From Luteimonas sp. MC1572 (lineage in GTDB: Bacteria; Pseudomonadota; Gammaproteobacteria; Xanthomonadales; Xanthomonadaceae): a stretch of 64,000 nt of DNA. The translations under genes were made by a program, and so were the position numbers. The stretch is from positions 2,294,001 to 2,358,000 of the forward strand of contig NZ_CP067112.1 in NCBI RefSeq assembly GCF_016615815.1, in the 5' to 3' direction. Under the pieces are notes generated by a model. That model did no database searches and was not told the DNA's origin. It was given only the letters and a program-made list of their open reading frames with translations. This document shows positions 53,652-61,584 of this stretch, piece by piece. Numbering within the stretch: position 1 is the first letter of the stretch; the number at the start of each line of letters is the position of its first letter.

Positions 53652-54179
53652 TCAGGCTGCGCCAGGCGCCGGGCGGCGCAGGATGAACTCCAGGTCGCGC
53701 ACGCGGCCGACCGGGAACAGGTATTCGCCCACCGGCTCGAAGCCGCGGCGCGCATAGAAGCGCTGCGCGCCGAGATTCCCGGACCAGACGCCGATCCACA
53801 GCGTGCGCGGACCGTCGCGTTCCAGCCAGCCCATGGCGGTGTCGAACAGCCGCCCGCCCCAGCCGCCTCCCTGGTGGGATGCCATCAGGTACAGGCGCTT
53901 GAGTTCGCCGTCACCCGGGGCGACATCCGGATGCGGCAGGCCGCAGGGCCCGACCGCCGCGTGGCCGACGGCTTCACCGTCGTCCTCGAGCAGCCAGACC
54001 GCGTAGTCCGGGTGCGAGAGGATCACGTGTTGCTTTTCGACCACATAGGCGTCGGCGAGGAACGCCTCGAGATCCTCCGGCGGGTACAGGTGGCCGAAGG
54101 TTTCGACGAACGTCCGCGCCGCCAGCCGCGACAGGGTCGCGGCATCGTCGGGCGTCGCGCGGCGGATGGTGACGGTCAC
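53652..54179 (-). CDS. GNAT-family N-acetyltransferase
   Basis: A 175-residue acetyltransferase: IRRATPDDAATLSRLAAR at the N-terminus, ELKRLYLMASHQGGGWGGRL (acetyl-CoA loop, with Q-x3-G variation) and AQRFYARRGFEPVGE near the end. Starts with GTG 54179, 25 nt after aspS. Substrate unknown. Confidence 0.88.
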   Translation of the reverse strand: MTVTIRRATPDDAATLSRLAARTFVETFGHLYPPEDLEAFLADAYVVEKQHVILSHPDYAVWLLEDDGEAVGHAAVGPCGLPHPDVAPGDGELKRLYLMASHQGGGWGGRLFDTAMGWLERDGPRTLWIGVWSGNLGAQRFYARRGFEPVGEYLFPVGRVRDLEFILRRPAPGAA

Positions 54180-54204
54180 GCAGTCGCGTCCAGGCGCGCC
54201 GCGA

Positions 54205-55971
54205 TCAGGCAGCAGGCTTCGGCCGCACCGCCACGTGCACCTCGGCCAGCTGCACGTCCGGGATCGGCGACGGCGCGCCGGTCATCAGGCACTGCGCGCC
54301 GGTGGTCTTGGGGAACGCGATCACGTCGCGGATCGAATCGCTGCCGGCCATCAGCGCGGCGATGCGGTCGATGCCGAAGGCGATGCCGCCGTGCGGCGGC
54401 GCCCCGTACTTCAGCGCGTCCAGCAGGAAGCCGAACTTGGCCTCGGCCTCCTCCGCGCCGATGCCGAGCAGTTCGAACACCGCCGACTGCATCGAGGACC
54501 GATGGATGCGGATCGAACCGCCGCCGATCTCGTTGCCGTTGAGCACCATGTCGTAGCCGCGGCTGGTCGCGGTGCGCGCACTGGCGCGCAGCGCGGCCTC
54601 GTCATCCACTGCCGGCGCCGTGAACGGGTGGTGCAGCGCCACGTAGCGCTGCGCCTCGTCGTCGAACTCGAACATCGGGAAGTCGGTGACCCACAGCGGC
54701 GCCCAGCCCGCGGCGACCAGGTCGAAATCCTTGCCGGCCTTGAGCCGCACCGCGCCCATGAAATCGCTGACCGTGTTGTAGGCACCGGCACCGAAGAACA
54801 CCATGTCGCCGTTGCCGGCGCCCACGTGCTGCAGCAGCGCGGCGAACGCCGGCTCGTCGAAGAACTTCGCGATCGGCGAGTTCACCGCGCCGTCGTCTCC
54901 GATCTTCGCGTAGGCCAGGCCCTTGGCGCCGTACTTGGCGGCGTGCGCGGCGTACTCGTCGATCTGCTTGCGGCTGAGCGCCGCACCGCCGGGGATGCGC
55001 AGCGCGCAGACGCGGCCGCCGTCCACGCCGGCGAAGTCGGTGAACACCTTGAACTGCGAGTCCTTCACCAGCGCATCGACGTCCACCAGCTCCAGCGCGA
55101 TGCGCAGGTCGGGCTTGTCGGAGCCGTAGCGGCGCATGGCCTCGGCCCAGGTCATGCGCGGGAATGCGCCCAGTTCCACGTCGATCACCTCGCGGAACAC
55201 GTCGCGCATCATCGCTTCCACCGTGTCCTGCACGATCGCCTCGTCCACCCAGGCGAACTCCATGTCCAGCTGGGTGAATTCGAGCTGGCGGTCGGCGCGC
55301 AGCGCCTCGTCGCGGAAGCAGCGCGCGATCTGGTAGTAGCGGTCGAAGCCCGCCATCATCAGCAGCTGCTTGAACAGCTGCGGCGACTGCGGCAGCGCGT
55401 AGAACTCGCCGGCGTGCATGCGCGCCGGCACCAGGAAATCGCGCGCGCCCTCGGGCGTGGCCTTGGTGAGGATCGGCGTCTCGATGTCCTGGAAATCGCG
55501 CGCGTCCAGCCAGCGGCGCAGCGCGGCCACCAGCTTCGAGCGCGTGCGCATCTTGCGCTGCATCTCCGGCGTGCGCAGGTCCAGGTAGCGGTACTTCAGG
55601 CGGATGTCCTCGCCCGGGTTCTCGTGCGCGTGGAACGGCAGCGGCTCGGCCTTGTTCAGCACCTCGATCGCGGTCGCCACCACTTCCAGCTGGCCGGTGG
55701 CGATCTTGGCGTTGACGCTCTCGCGGCGGCGCACGGTGCCGGTGACGCGCAGGCAGTCCTCGTACCCCACCTTGGCGGCGGTGGCGATCACCTCGGCGTT
55801 GCCCGCCGTGGCGGCGTCGGGCTCGGCGACCACCTGCACGATGCCTTCATGGTCGCGCAGGTCGATGAAGCACAGGCCGCCGAGGTCGCGGGCCACGTCG
55901 GCCCAGCCGCAGAGGGTGACGGTCTGGCCGACCAGGGAGGCGTCGATCAGGCCGCAGAAATGGGTACGCAT
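54205..55971 (-). CDS. aspS: Aspartyl-tRNA synthetase
   Basis: A 588-residue class II synthetase: N-terminal OB anticodon domain ([20 protein letters not shown]), catalytic core with the [20 protein letters not shown] loop, the bacterial GAD insertion, and motif 3 ([13 protein letters not shown]). Full length. Confidence 0.97.
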   Translation of the reverse strand: MRTHFCGLIDASLVGQTVTLCGWADVARDLGGLCFIDLRDHEGIVQVVAEPDAATAGNAEVIATAAKVGYEDCLRVTGTVRRRESVNAKIATGQLEVVATAIEVLNKAEPLPFHAHENPGEDIRLKYRYLDLRTPEMQRKMRTRSKLVAALRRWLDARDFQDIETPILTKATPEGARDFLVPARMHAGEFYALPQSPQLFKQLLMMAGFDRYYQIARCFRDEALRADRQLEFTQLDMEFAWVDEAIVQDTVEAMMRDVFREVIDVELGAFPRMTWAEAMRRYGSDKPDLRIALELVDVDALVKDSQFKVFTDFAGVDGGRVCALRIPGGAALSRKQIDEYAAHAAKYGAKGLAYAKIGDDGAVNSPIAKFFDEPAFAALLQHVGAGNGDMVFFGAGAYNTVSDFMGAVRLKAGKDFDLVAAGWAPLWVTDFPMFEFDDEAQRYVALHHPFTAPAVDDEAALRASARTATSRGYDMVLNGNEIGGGSIRIHRSSMQSAVFELLGIGAEEAEAKFGFLLDALKYGAPPHGGIAFGIDRIAALMAGSDSIRDVIAFPKTTGAQCLMTGAPSPIPDVQLAEVHVAVRPKPAA

Positions 55972-56074
55972 GAAAACTCCGGACGCGGGAAACGGGCCGC
56001 CGGGCGGCGGAGCCCGCTAGTTTAAAGCGTCCCGCCGTCGATGCCGCCCCGGTCCGGATTGTTTCCGGGCGCCG

Positions 56075-56407
56075 TCAGGCAACCGGCTTGGGCTCCGCCT
56101 TGGGTGCAGGTGCCGCCGCCGGCGTGGCGGGCTCGCTCTTCGCCGGGGTGGCGGCCGCCGGCTTGGCATCGGGCTTGCCGGCGCCCTCGCCGCCTTCGGC
56201 CAGGTTGCGTTTCCTGTCGCCGTCCTTCTTGAAGTCGGTCTCGTACCAGCCGCTGCCCGCGAGGCGGAAGGATGGCGCCGTCAGCTGCCGGCGCACCTCG
56301 CCCACCGCCCCGCACTCCGGACAGACATCGGGATCGGGATCGGAGAGCTTCTGCAGGCGGTCGAAATCGTGTTCGCACTGGGCGCAGCGGTAAGCGTAGA
56401 TCGGCAT
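56075..56407 (-). CDS. FmdB-family zinc-ribbon protein
   Basis: A 110-residue protein with an N-terminal zinc ribbon (MPIYAYRCAQCEHDFDRLQK, then CPECG) and a low-complexity Ala/Pro/Lys tail. Often placed before aspS in gammaproteobacteria; function is unknown. Confidence 0.9.
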   Translation of the reverse strand: MPIYAYRCAQCEHDFDRLQKLSDPDPDVCPECGAVGEVRRQLTAPSFRLAGSGWYETDFKKDGDRKRNLAEGGEGAGKPDAKPAAATPAKSEPATPAAAPAPKAEPKPVA

Positions 56408-56544
56408 GGCGGTGGCATTGACTCGGTGACGTGGGCTGCGGGCATTCTGGGGGCGCGGGCGGGCGAATCAAGCGCCGGTCCCACGGTCCCACGCCCACAG
56501 CCCACGACCACCAGGCCCCGAGTCCGCGAATTGCCGGGATTCCG

Positions 56545-58629
56545 TTACCGCGCGCGGGAGACTTTCCGCTCGCCCACCCGCGGCGGCATCGCATCGATGC
56601 CGTCCGCGACGCGGTCGTGGTACGTCGGGCGCACGTGGCGCTGGATGATCGGTGCCTCGCCGAACCAGGCAGCGTTCACGTACAGCTCGTCGATGCCGTA
56701 GATCCGGTTGCCACGCTGCCCCATCGGCCGGAAGTAGCGGACCTGCAGCGGCATGCATTCGGTGGCGCCGATCGCGTATGCCTCGGAACAGGACGGGACC
56801 GGGCCGCCGATGTTTCCTCGGTAGCGACTCTCGTACAGCCGGGTATGCGGCTCGCCGCCAATGACGGTGCCAAACAGCTGCCAGGAGGCGCGGGAGGTCG
56901 AGGTCGGGTACTCCGCCCCCGGATAGCGCGTCACCTGCCGGGTAATGCCGTCCGGGTCGCGCACGAAGGTCGTGTCGGCACGCGGTGACTGCCACGGGCT
57001 GGCATTTGCGTTCTGGGTGAACGTGCCGTACTCCCAGCTCCCCAGCACCGACAACGCATCCACTGCCGCGCCGACGCGCGCGTCCATCAGCACCGATGTG
57101 CCCACCAGGCTGTGCGTCAGGCCGTCGGCCGCCTGCGTGCGCGCCAGGTAGAGCACCGGCACGGCCATCGACTCACCGCCTTCGAGGCGCCAGTAGGTGA
57201 CCTCCGTCTGCGGATACCGCAGCTGCAGGGTGCCGCGCGGACCGAGCTTCCACTCGAATGATCCGCTGCCAAACCCGCCCACCCGCGGCTGCATGTCCGA
57301 GTCCACCTTGGATCCGGTGTCCTGGACGAGCCCGCTGCCATCGGGAAGGAACGTGGTCTGCGCGTATTCGCAACCCGAGAGCACGTCCGTCGTGCTGACC
57401 GCATCCGGCTCCAGGCAGAAGTGCGGCAACGCGCGCCTTCCGCTCACGTCGGCCGGCCAGATGCGCTGGGACATTCCGTCCAGGCTGAAGGCATGCGCGA
57501 TCCGGGTGCTGCTCGCGTCAGTCGGCGGGAGATGGGGATAGTCGGGATAGGAAACCCGCACGGCCCCGGTCACCGACCACAGGCTGTAGCGATCCCCGAC
57601 GAAGTGGCGCCGCCAGGTTTCGTGCACGGTGTCACGCCTTGCCAGCACCTGCACCGGCGGCTGGCCCGGCGCAAGCTGCACGAAGTCGTAGGAGAAGACC
57701 GGCGCCGACGCGCGCGGGGTCATGCGCAGCGTTCCTGCATCAAGCGCCGTGACGGTGGCGGCCGGATCGGTGCCGCTGCGGCCGTGGTACTCGAAACCGC
57801 CATTGCCACGCAGGAGCAGGTGGGCCGCGCTCTGGAGCGTCGCCTCACCATAGGCGAGGGGCGGCAGGATCGCGGTCCGGGCTCCCAGCACGGCGAGCGG
57901 CAGCGGAATTCCCGTCGGCTGCTGGACGAATGCTTCCAGCGACGCGGCAACGCCTGGCTGGGCTGCCAGGAACGTGCGCACTCCGGCATCGTCCTGCAGC
58001 AGCGCGTAGCCGTGCGCATAGCCGGCCGGCAGCGGCGCGGCACCCGAGGCGAGTGCCTGCAACACATTGCCGCCGACCGCGGCTTCAAGGCCGATCGAGC
58101 GGATCGCCTGCTGGTGTTCCTGGTCCGACAGCGGCAGGCGGCCACCGAGCACGCGGCTGACGTGATGGTGCAGCGAGGTGCCCATCGCGGTGATGCGGAC
58201 GCGGTCGAGTTCACCCGGCGTCAGGATGGCATCCGCGCCCGCGTTGCGCGCCAGGCGCGCGTAACTGCCCAGGATGGCCGCGTGCCTGCCATGGTCGGAA
58301 TCGATTTCGATCGAGACCATCGCCTCGGGGCGACCACCCGGGACCTGCACGGAGAACACCGGCAGGCTGACCGGCAATGTGGCAACGGCATCGCCGACGC
58401 GCAGCGTCACCATTGCCGGCCCGCTGTCCACGCCCGCTATCGCGACCTGGCCGTCGATACGCAGGCCCGTCGCCGCGCCAGGCAACCGCAGACGCGCCGA
58501 CGGCGTGGCAGACACCACAGGCGGGACGACGCGTGCCGGCGTGCGCGACGCCGATGCAGTCGAAGCGTCCCATGCCAGGGCACCGCCCGCGACAAGCGCC
58601 GCGACGGCAACCGTGAATCCGAGCTTCAT
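56545..58629 (-). CDS. Large secreted protein of unknown function
   Basis: A 694-residue precursor. ATG 58629 follows a strong GGGGA and opens a signal peptide (MKLGFTVAVAALVAGGALAW). The mature part has a beta-rich N-terminal domain (LRIDGQVAIAGVDSGPAMVT), a helical middle (LSDQEHQQAIRSIGLEAAVG) and a beta-rich C-terminal half with several Trp. No active-site motif or repeat that I recognise. Faces a lipoprotein gene upstream on the same strand; the pair may be functionally linked. Confidence 0.7.
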   Translation of the reverse strand: MKLGFTVAVAALVAGGALAWDASTASASRTPARVVPPVVSATPSARLRLPGAATGLRIDGQVAIAGVDSGPAMVTLRVGDAVATLPVSLPVFSVQVPGGRPEAMVSIEIDSDHGRHAAILGSYARLARNAGADAILTPGELDRVRITAMGTSLHHHVSRVLGGRLPLSDQEHQQAIRSIGLEAAVGGNVLQALASGAAPLPAGYAHGYALLQDDAGVRTFLAAQPGVAASLEAFVQQPTGIPLPLAVLGARTAILPPLAYGEATLQSAAHLLLRGNGGFEYHGRSGTDPAATVTALDAGTLRMTPRASAPVFSYDFVQLAPGQPPVQVLARRDTVHETWRRHFVGDRYSLWSVTGAVRVSYPDYPHLPPTDASSTRIAHAFSLDGMSQRIWPADVSGRRALPHFCLEPDAVSTTDVLSGCEYAQTTFLPDGSGLVQDTGSKVDSDMQPRVGGFGSGSFEWKLGPRGTLQLRYPQTEVTYWRLEGGESMAVPVLYLARTQAADGLTHSLVGTSVLMDARVGAAVDALSVLGSWEYGTFTQNANASPWQSPRADTTFVRDPDGITRQVTRYPGAEYPTSTSRASWQLFGTVIGGEPHTRLYESRYRGNIGGPVPSCSEAYAIGATECMPLQVRYFRPMGQRGNRIYGIDELYVNAAWFGEAPIIQRHVRPTYHDRVADGIDAMPPRVGERKVSRAR

Positions 58630-58706
58630 CTGTTTCCCCTTTCGATACCGCCCCCTGCGGCAGCGCGGGATGCTCTCAGCTCGGCACGCGAAGGGCAACC
58701 TTCAGG

Positions 58707-59381
58707 TCAGTCGCTGCTGCCCCACGGTGCCGGCGGCGTCGCGACCGGCGTGGCCAGGTCGAACTCGACCTGGAACATGCGGCCACCGGGACGCGACAGC
58801 TCGTAGAGGAAGCGATTCCCGGGCTCGATCTCCATCGCCCAGGTGTTGGTGGTGGAGACGTCTGCACCGGTGCGGCCGAACAGCGCGATCGAGTCGGCGT
58901 CTACCGGGAACTCCTGGCGCACCGCGGTGCCAGCGGTGGTGCTCTCGCCGCCGTACATGGTCTGCACGTCGGAGCTGCCGTCTTCGTGGCGATGGTCGTG
59001 CTTCAGGCGCAGGCCGGTGCCGGTGCGGGTGAGCACCCAGGTGCGCGAATGGTCGTCGCCAACGTGGAACGGCACGCGCAGCTCGCGGGTCGGGTCGTCG
59101 CAGCCTCGGACGTGCATCACCAGCGCCTTGCCCTCGAAGGCGTCGGGTTCGGCCGAGGCCGGCTCGTTGGCGACGATGCGCCCGGCAAACGCCTGGCCGC
59201 AGTGGCTGGCGAGCGCGGCAAGGAAGGCATCGGCGGGGGCGGCATCGGTGGCCGGCGCGTCGGACGCAGGGGCGGATGTGTTGCCCGCGGCGACGTCGGC
59301 CGTCGCCTGCGGAGTGGACGGAGTGCAGGCGGCGATGGCCACCAGCGCGGCTGAAAGAGCGGAGAGTCGGATGATCGTCAT
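58707..59381 (-). CDS. Lipoprotein of unknown function
   Basis: A 224-residue precursor with lipobox VAIAAC, an Ala/Thr/Pro spacer and a beta-rich domain (LRVPFHVGDDHSRTWVLTRT, RLKHDHRHEDGSSD). The His-rich LKHDHRHEDG could bind metal. Not recognised beyond being a proteobacterial lipoprotein. Start ATG 59381 gives the correct signal peptide length. Confidence 0.7.
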   Translation of the reverse strand: MTIIRLSALSAALVAIAACTPSTPQATADVAAGNTSAPASDAPATDAAPADAFLAALASHCGQAFAGRIVANEPASAEPDAFEGKALVMHVRGCDDPTRELRVPFHVGDDHSRTWVLTRTGTGLRLKHDHRHEDGSSDVQTMYGGESTTAGTAVRQEFPVDADSIALFGRTGADVSTTNTWAMEIEPGNRFLYELSRPGGRMFQVEFDLATPVATPPAPWGSSD

Positions 59382-59420
59382 GCGGTCACCGTAACCGCCG
59401 CGCACCGCCCACCGCAAACG

Positions 59421-59804
59421 CTATCGCGCCGCACAAGCCCGTCGCCGCTTCCTATACACCCTTGCCCGACGTCTCACCGGTAGCACCAGCTGATCGGCAT
59501 GTTGGTCCCAGGTACTGAACTTCGTATCACCACGCAAGTGGTCATGCCCGATGGAAAGCACGTCAGTGACCCTGGCTCCTTTGAAGCTCATCTGAAAGTG
59601 CAAGGATGAGCCAGTTTGCTTCCCGATTCTGCTCGTAAGCATCTGGCGCATACGCACCAGCGGACGATGTAGACGTTCATCTTTCGTCAAAGCACCTGCT
59701 GCGGCCGCAGCAGCGCTACTCGAACCACAGTCAGTCCTGATGTCACCATTCATGGCGAACGTGCTGCCGTTCGCGCCTGGTTCCATTGATCGTGTCGACA
59801 TCAC
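59421..59804 (-). CDS. Doubtful small open frame, possibly a decayed gene
   Basis: A 127-codon frame with GTG start and no ribosome site, in lower-GC DNA beside the transposase relic. The N-terminal third is Ser/Ala-rich; the part from MLTSRIGKQTGSSLHFQMSF onward looks more protein-like and the C-terminus is Arg-rich. No recognised family. It may be the tail of a decayed immunity or lipoprotein gene, or not coding at all. The remaining gap 59805-59855 holds nothing recognisable. Confidence 0.25.
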   Translation of the reverse strand: MMSTRSMEPGANGSTFAMNGDIRTDCGSSSAAAAAAGALTKDERLHRPLVRMRQMLTSRIGKQTGSSLHFQMSFKGARVTDVLSIGHDHLRGDTKFSTWDQHADQLVLPVRRRARVYRKRRRACAAR

Positions 59805-59855
59805 ATTTGAGATCCGGCATGTGGTGTCGTTGCCACAAGCCTCCTGCCGTCTGGA

Positions 59856-59945
59856 TCAATGAGCGAGTAAAGATCGCTTTTTGCGTATCCCCTTGGCGAT
59901 CACCTGCTTGGCCGCTTAGGCCTTGAATTCGTCCGTGTACCGCAT
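59856..59945 (-). pseudogene. Relic of an IS3-family transposase OrfA start
   Basis: Reading MRYTDEFKA, then an in-frame TAA (59916-59918) where a Glu codon is expected, then AAKQVIAKGIRKK and a stop. This matches the usual beginning of IS3-type OrfA (M-x-Y-T-x-E/D-F-K/R-x-E-A-V-K-x-V). Only ~30 codons remain and no terminal inverted repeats were found. Confidence 0.6.
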
Positions 59946-59988
59946 GCTGCCTATATGCACCTCATTCGATGCCGGTGCGATTCAGTGA

Positions 59989-61059
59989 TTAGACTTCCTG
60001 CTGGACGCATCTGCCTCGACCAATCAACTGGGCGAAGCGTCCACCGATGTTCCCCGTGGGACTGTCCTCCTGGAGCCAGAGACAAACACCTTCGAGCTTC
60101 AGGAAGTCCCGGCCTTGGGCCAGGGGCGCGATCGCGATGCCGACGTTCGCTCCGGTTGCATCTCCCGGCACCTCAAGGCATCCACTTGTCACCAACGCAT
60201 CGTCACGAACTGAAACATGGAGGTCGCCTTCTACCCACTTGCATGGGCGCCCTTCGAGCCGCGTTATGGCGACGACCAGCCCCCGGTCGAAAATCAACAA
60301 CAATCTCCTGCCTTCCGCGGATTCACGGTAGCGAATGTCGCGGAGCTTGAACTTGTATTGGGTGAGGCTCAGGCACAAGCCTGCCACGCAACGATTCGGA
60401 GTTACAGGCACGTTGCCGCCCGCGGCCCCGGCAACTGACAGCACGCACGCCACAAGAATGGCATCAAATCCGAGACTAGACGCCGTGCCTCCTGGCCCGG
60501 CAACGCGACTCCTAGGATTGATTACGACGGTCGAGAGGTTATGACTTCCGTCGTAACCAGCTAAGGGCTCAGTCCTACGCGCACCATGTTTGCTGACTGG
60601 CAAGTCCGTGTAACCATCTGGAATCCCGGGGAAGTGAAGAATGTCGCGGACAGTAGCGCCGATCCAGTTTTGGCGCGAAGTGTTTATATGTCCCAGGTGC
60701 CCCGCAACTCCTTCTCCGTGTTCTAACGTCAACCCTCCCAATCGATCCCAGTCGCCAGGAGATAGATCCATGGTGTTGTAGGTTCCAGTTGCGCGGGGTT
60801 CGGGCAGAACTTGCAACAGCAGGCGCATTCCGCCTTGGCCTTCGACGCGAAGCTTGCTGAACTCGGATGCGATTAGAGCGATGTTTTCGCGCGTCGCATC
60901 GGATCCTGTGAAGAAGACAGGTATCACGAGTACATCTCGCCCCAATTCATTGTCGACTAGGTAAGCCATTCGTCCGTCAGGGTCTGTGTACTTGTACGGA
61001 TTGCTATTGGCGTAGCGGTACCGATTGAAGTTCGCGTCGGTGCTTCCGTCTGCCGCCAC
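59989..61059 (-). CDS. Orphan Rhs C-terminal cassette (toxin-like, probably silent)
   Basis: 356 codons from a GTG that lies inside Rhs-core sequence; core homology extends upstream without a start to about 61131 (QRYYDPAIGKFLSVDP), then a TAG. Residues 1-30 end in the core signature NPYKYTDPDGR. Residues ~31-190 form a distinct C-terminal domain with VRDILHFPGIPDGYTD, which resembles an HExxH zinc-protease helix with the first His replaced by Arg138 and Glu by Asp139 (His142 kept). From ~198 on, a hydrophobic stretch (AILVACVLSVAGAAGG) and a beta-rich domain look like a secreted protein, possibly the cognate immunity protein fused in frame; AGGAGG lies at 60488-60493 just before it. No ribosome site precedes the GTG. 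Confidence 0.6.
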   Translation of the reverse strand: MAADGSTDANFNRYRYANSNPYKYTDPDGRMAYLVDNELGRDVLVIPVFFTGSDATRENIALIASEFSKLRVEGQGGMRLLLQVLPEPRATGTYNTMDLSPGDWDRLGGLTLEHGEGVAGHLGHINTSRQNWIGATVRDILHFPGIPDGYTDLPVSKHGARRTEPLAGYDGSHNLSTVVINPRSRVAGPGGTASSLGFDAILVACVLSVAGAAGGNVPVTPNRCVAGLCLSLTQYKFKLRDIRYRESAEGRRLLLIFDRGLVVAITRLEGRPCKWVEGDLHVSVRDDALVTSGCLEVPGDATGANVGIAIAPLAQGRDFLKLEGVCLWLQEDSPTGNIGGRFAQLIGRGRCVQQEV

Positions 61060-61131
61060 CGGATCAACGCTAAGGAACTTTCCGATTGCGGGATCGTAAT
61101 AGCGCTGAACACTCTGACCCGACGCGGGTTC
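60970..61131 (-). repeat. Second copy of the 3' Rhs-core segment
   Basis: Codes ASGQSVQRYYDPAIGKFLSV through NPYKYTDPDGR. It repeats the segment at 62169-62335 (LTYMQQRYYDPGIGLFLSVD through NPYTNIDPDGR) in the same orientation, about 70% identical by eye. Such repeats let Rhs C-termini be exchanged by recombination. Confidence 0.75.
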
Positions 61132-61152
61132 CGCCTATTGCTGCGATCAATC

Positions 61153-61584
61153 CTAGGCGCCATGCGGCCTGCGGTCGCCAACTCGCTTGGCAGCGTCAGC
61201 GAGCGCATCGGAGATCGCCACACTCATGACCCCAGCGACCAACAATGCGCCCCAAGTCAACGTGATGTCGTGACCCATCATAAGAGAAAAAACTATGTAA
61301 CACCCGACGAAGAGCATCACACTAGCAAGCATTCGCTGAAGCCTCCGCCATTTTCTCGTGAGAAGTATGTAGATCACCAGGAACGTCAGCAAGTACCCCG
61401 ACATCACAAGGAAATACCCAGCAAACACGACGCTCTGCCAGATCCTCACAGCTGCATTCGCTTCAAAGCGTGGTGTTCCTAAGCCGTCCACCAACCTATG
61501 CGCCTCTAGCGTAAGTGCGAGAAGCATCAGCAGCGCGAGAACGAAGACCAAAGGAAATGCCAGCAAAGTAAGCCGCCTTAGCAT
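61153..61584 (-). CDS. Four-helix membrane protein, probable immunity to the adjacent Rhs toxin domain
   Basis: 143 residues from ATG 61584, which follows GAGGA by seven bases and overlaps the end of the Rhs gene by 7 nt, so the two would be co-translated. Four membrane helices are predicted at ~5-25, 51-75, 85-103 and 107-126. Rhs toxins are normally followed at once by their immunity gene; a membrane location would suit a toxin acting at or across the inner membrane. No family recognised; role inferred from position. Confidence 0.65.
   Translation of the reverse strand: MLRRLTLLAFPLVFVLALLMLLALTLEAHRLVDGLGTPRFEANAAVRIWQSVVFAGYFLVMSGYLLTFLVIYILLTRKWRRLQRMLASVMLFVGCYIVFSLMMGHDITLTWGALLVAGVMSVAISDALADAAKRVGDRRPHGA

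Noticed and set aside
60380..60467. An ATG (MPFLWRACCQ...) as start of a separate immunity gene.
   Set aside because: It is out of frame with the beta-rich domain and soon loses protein-like character; the in-frame GTG at 60453 is the better but still weak candidate.
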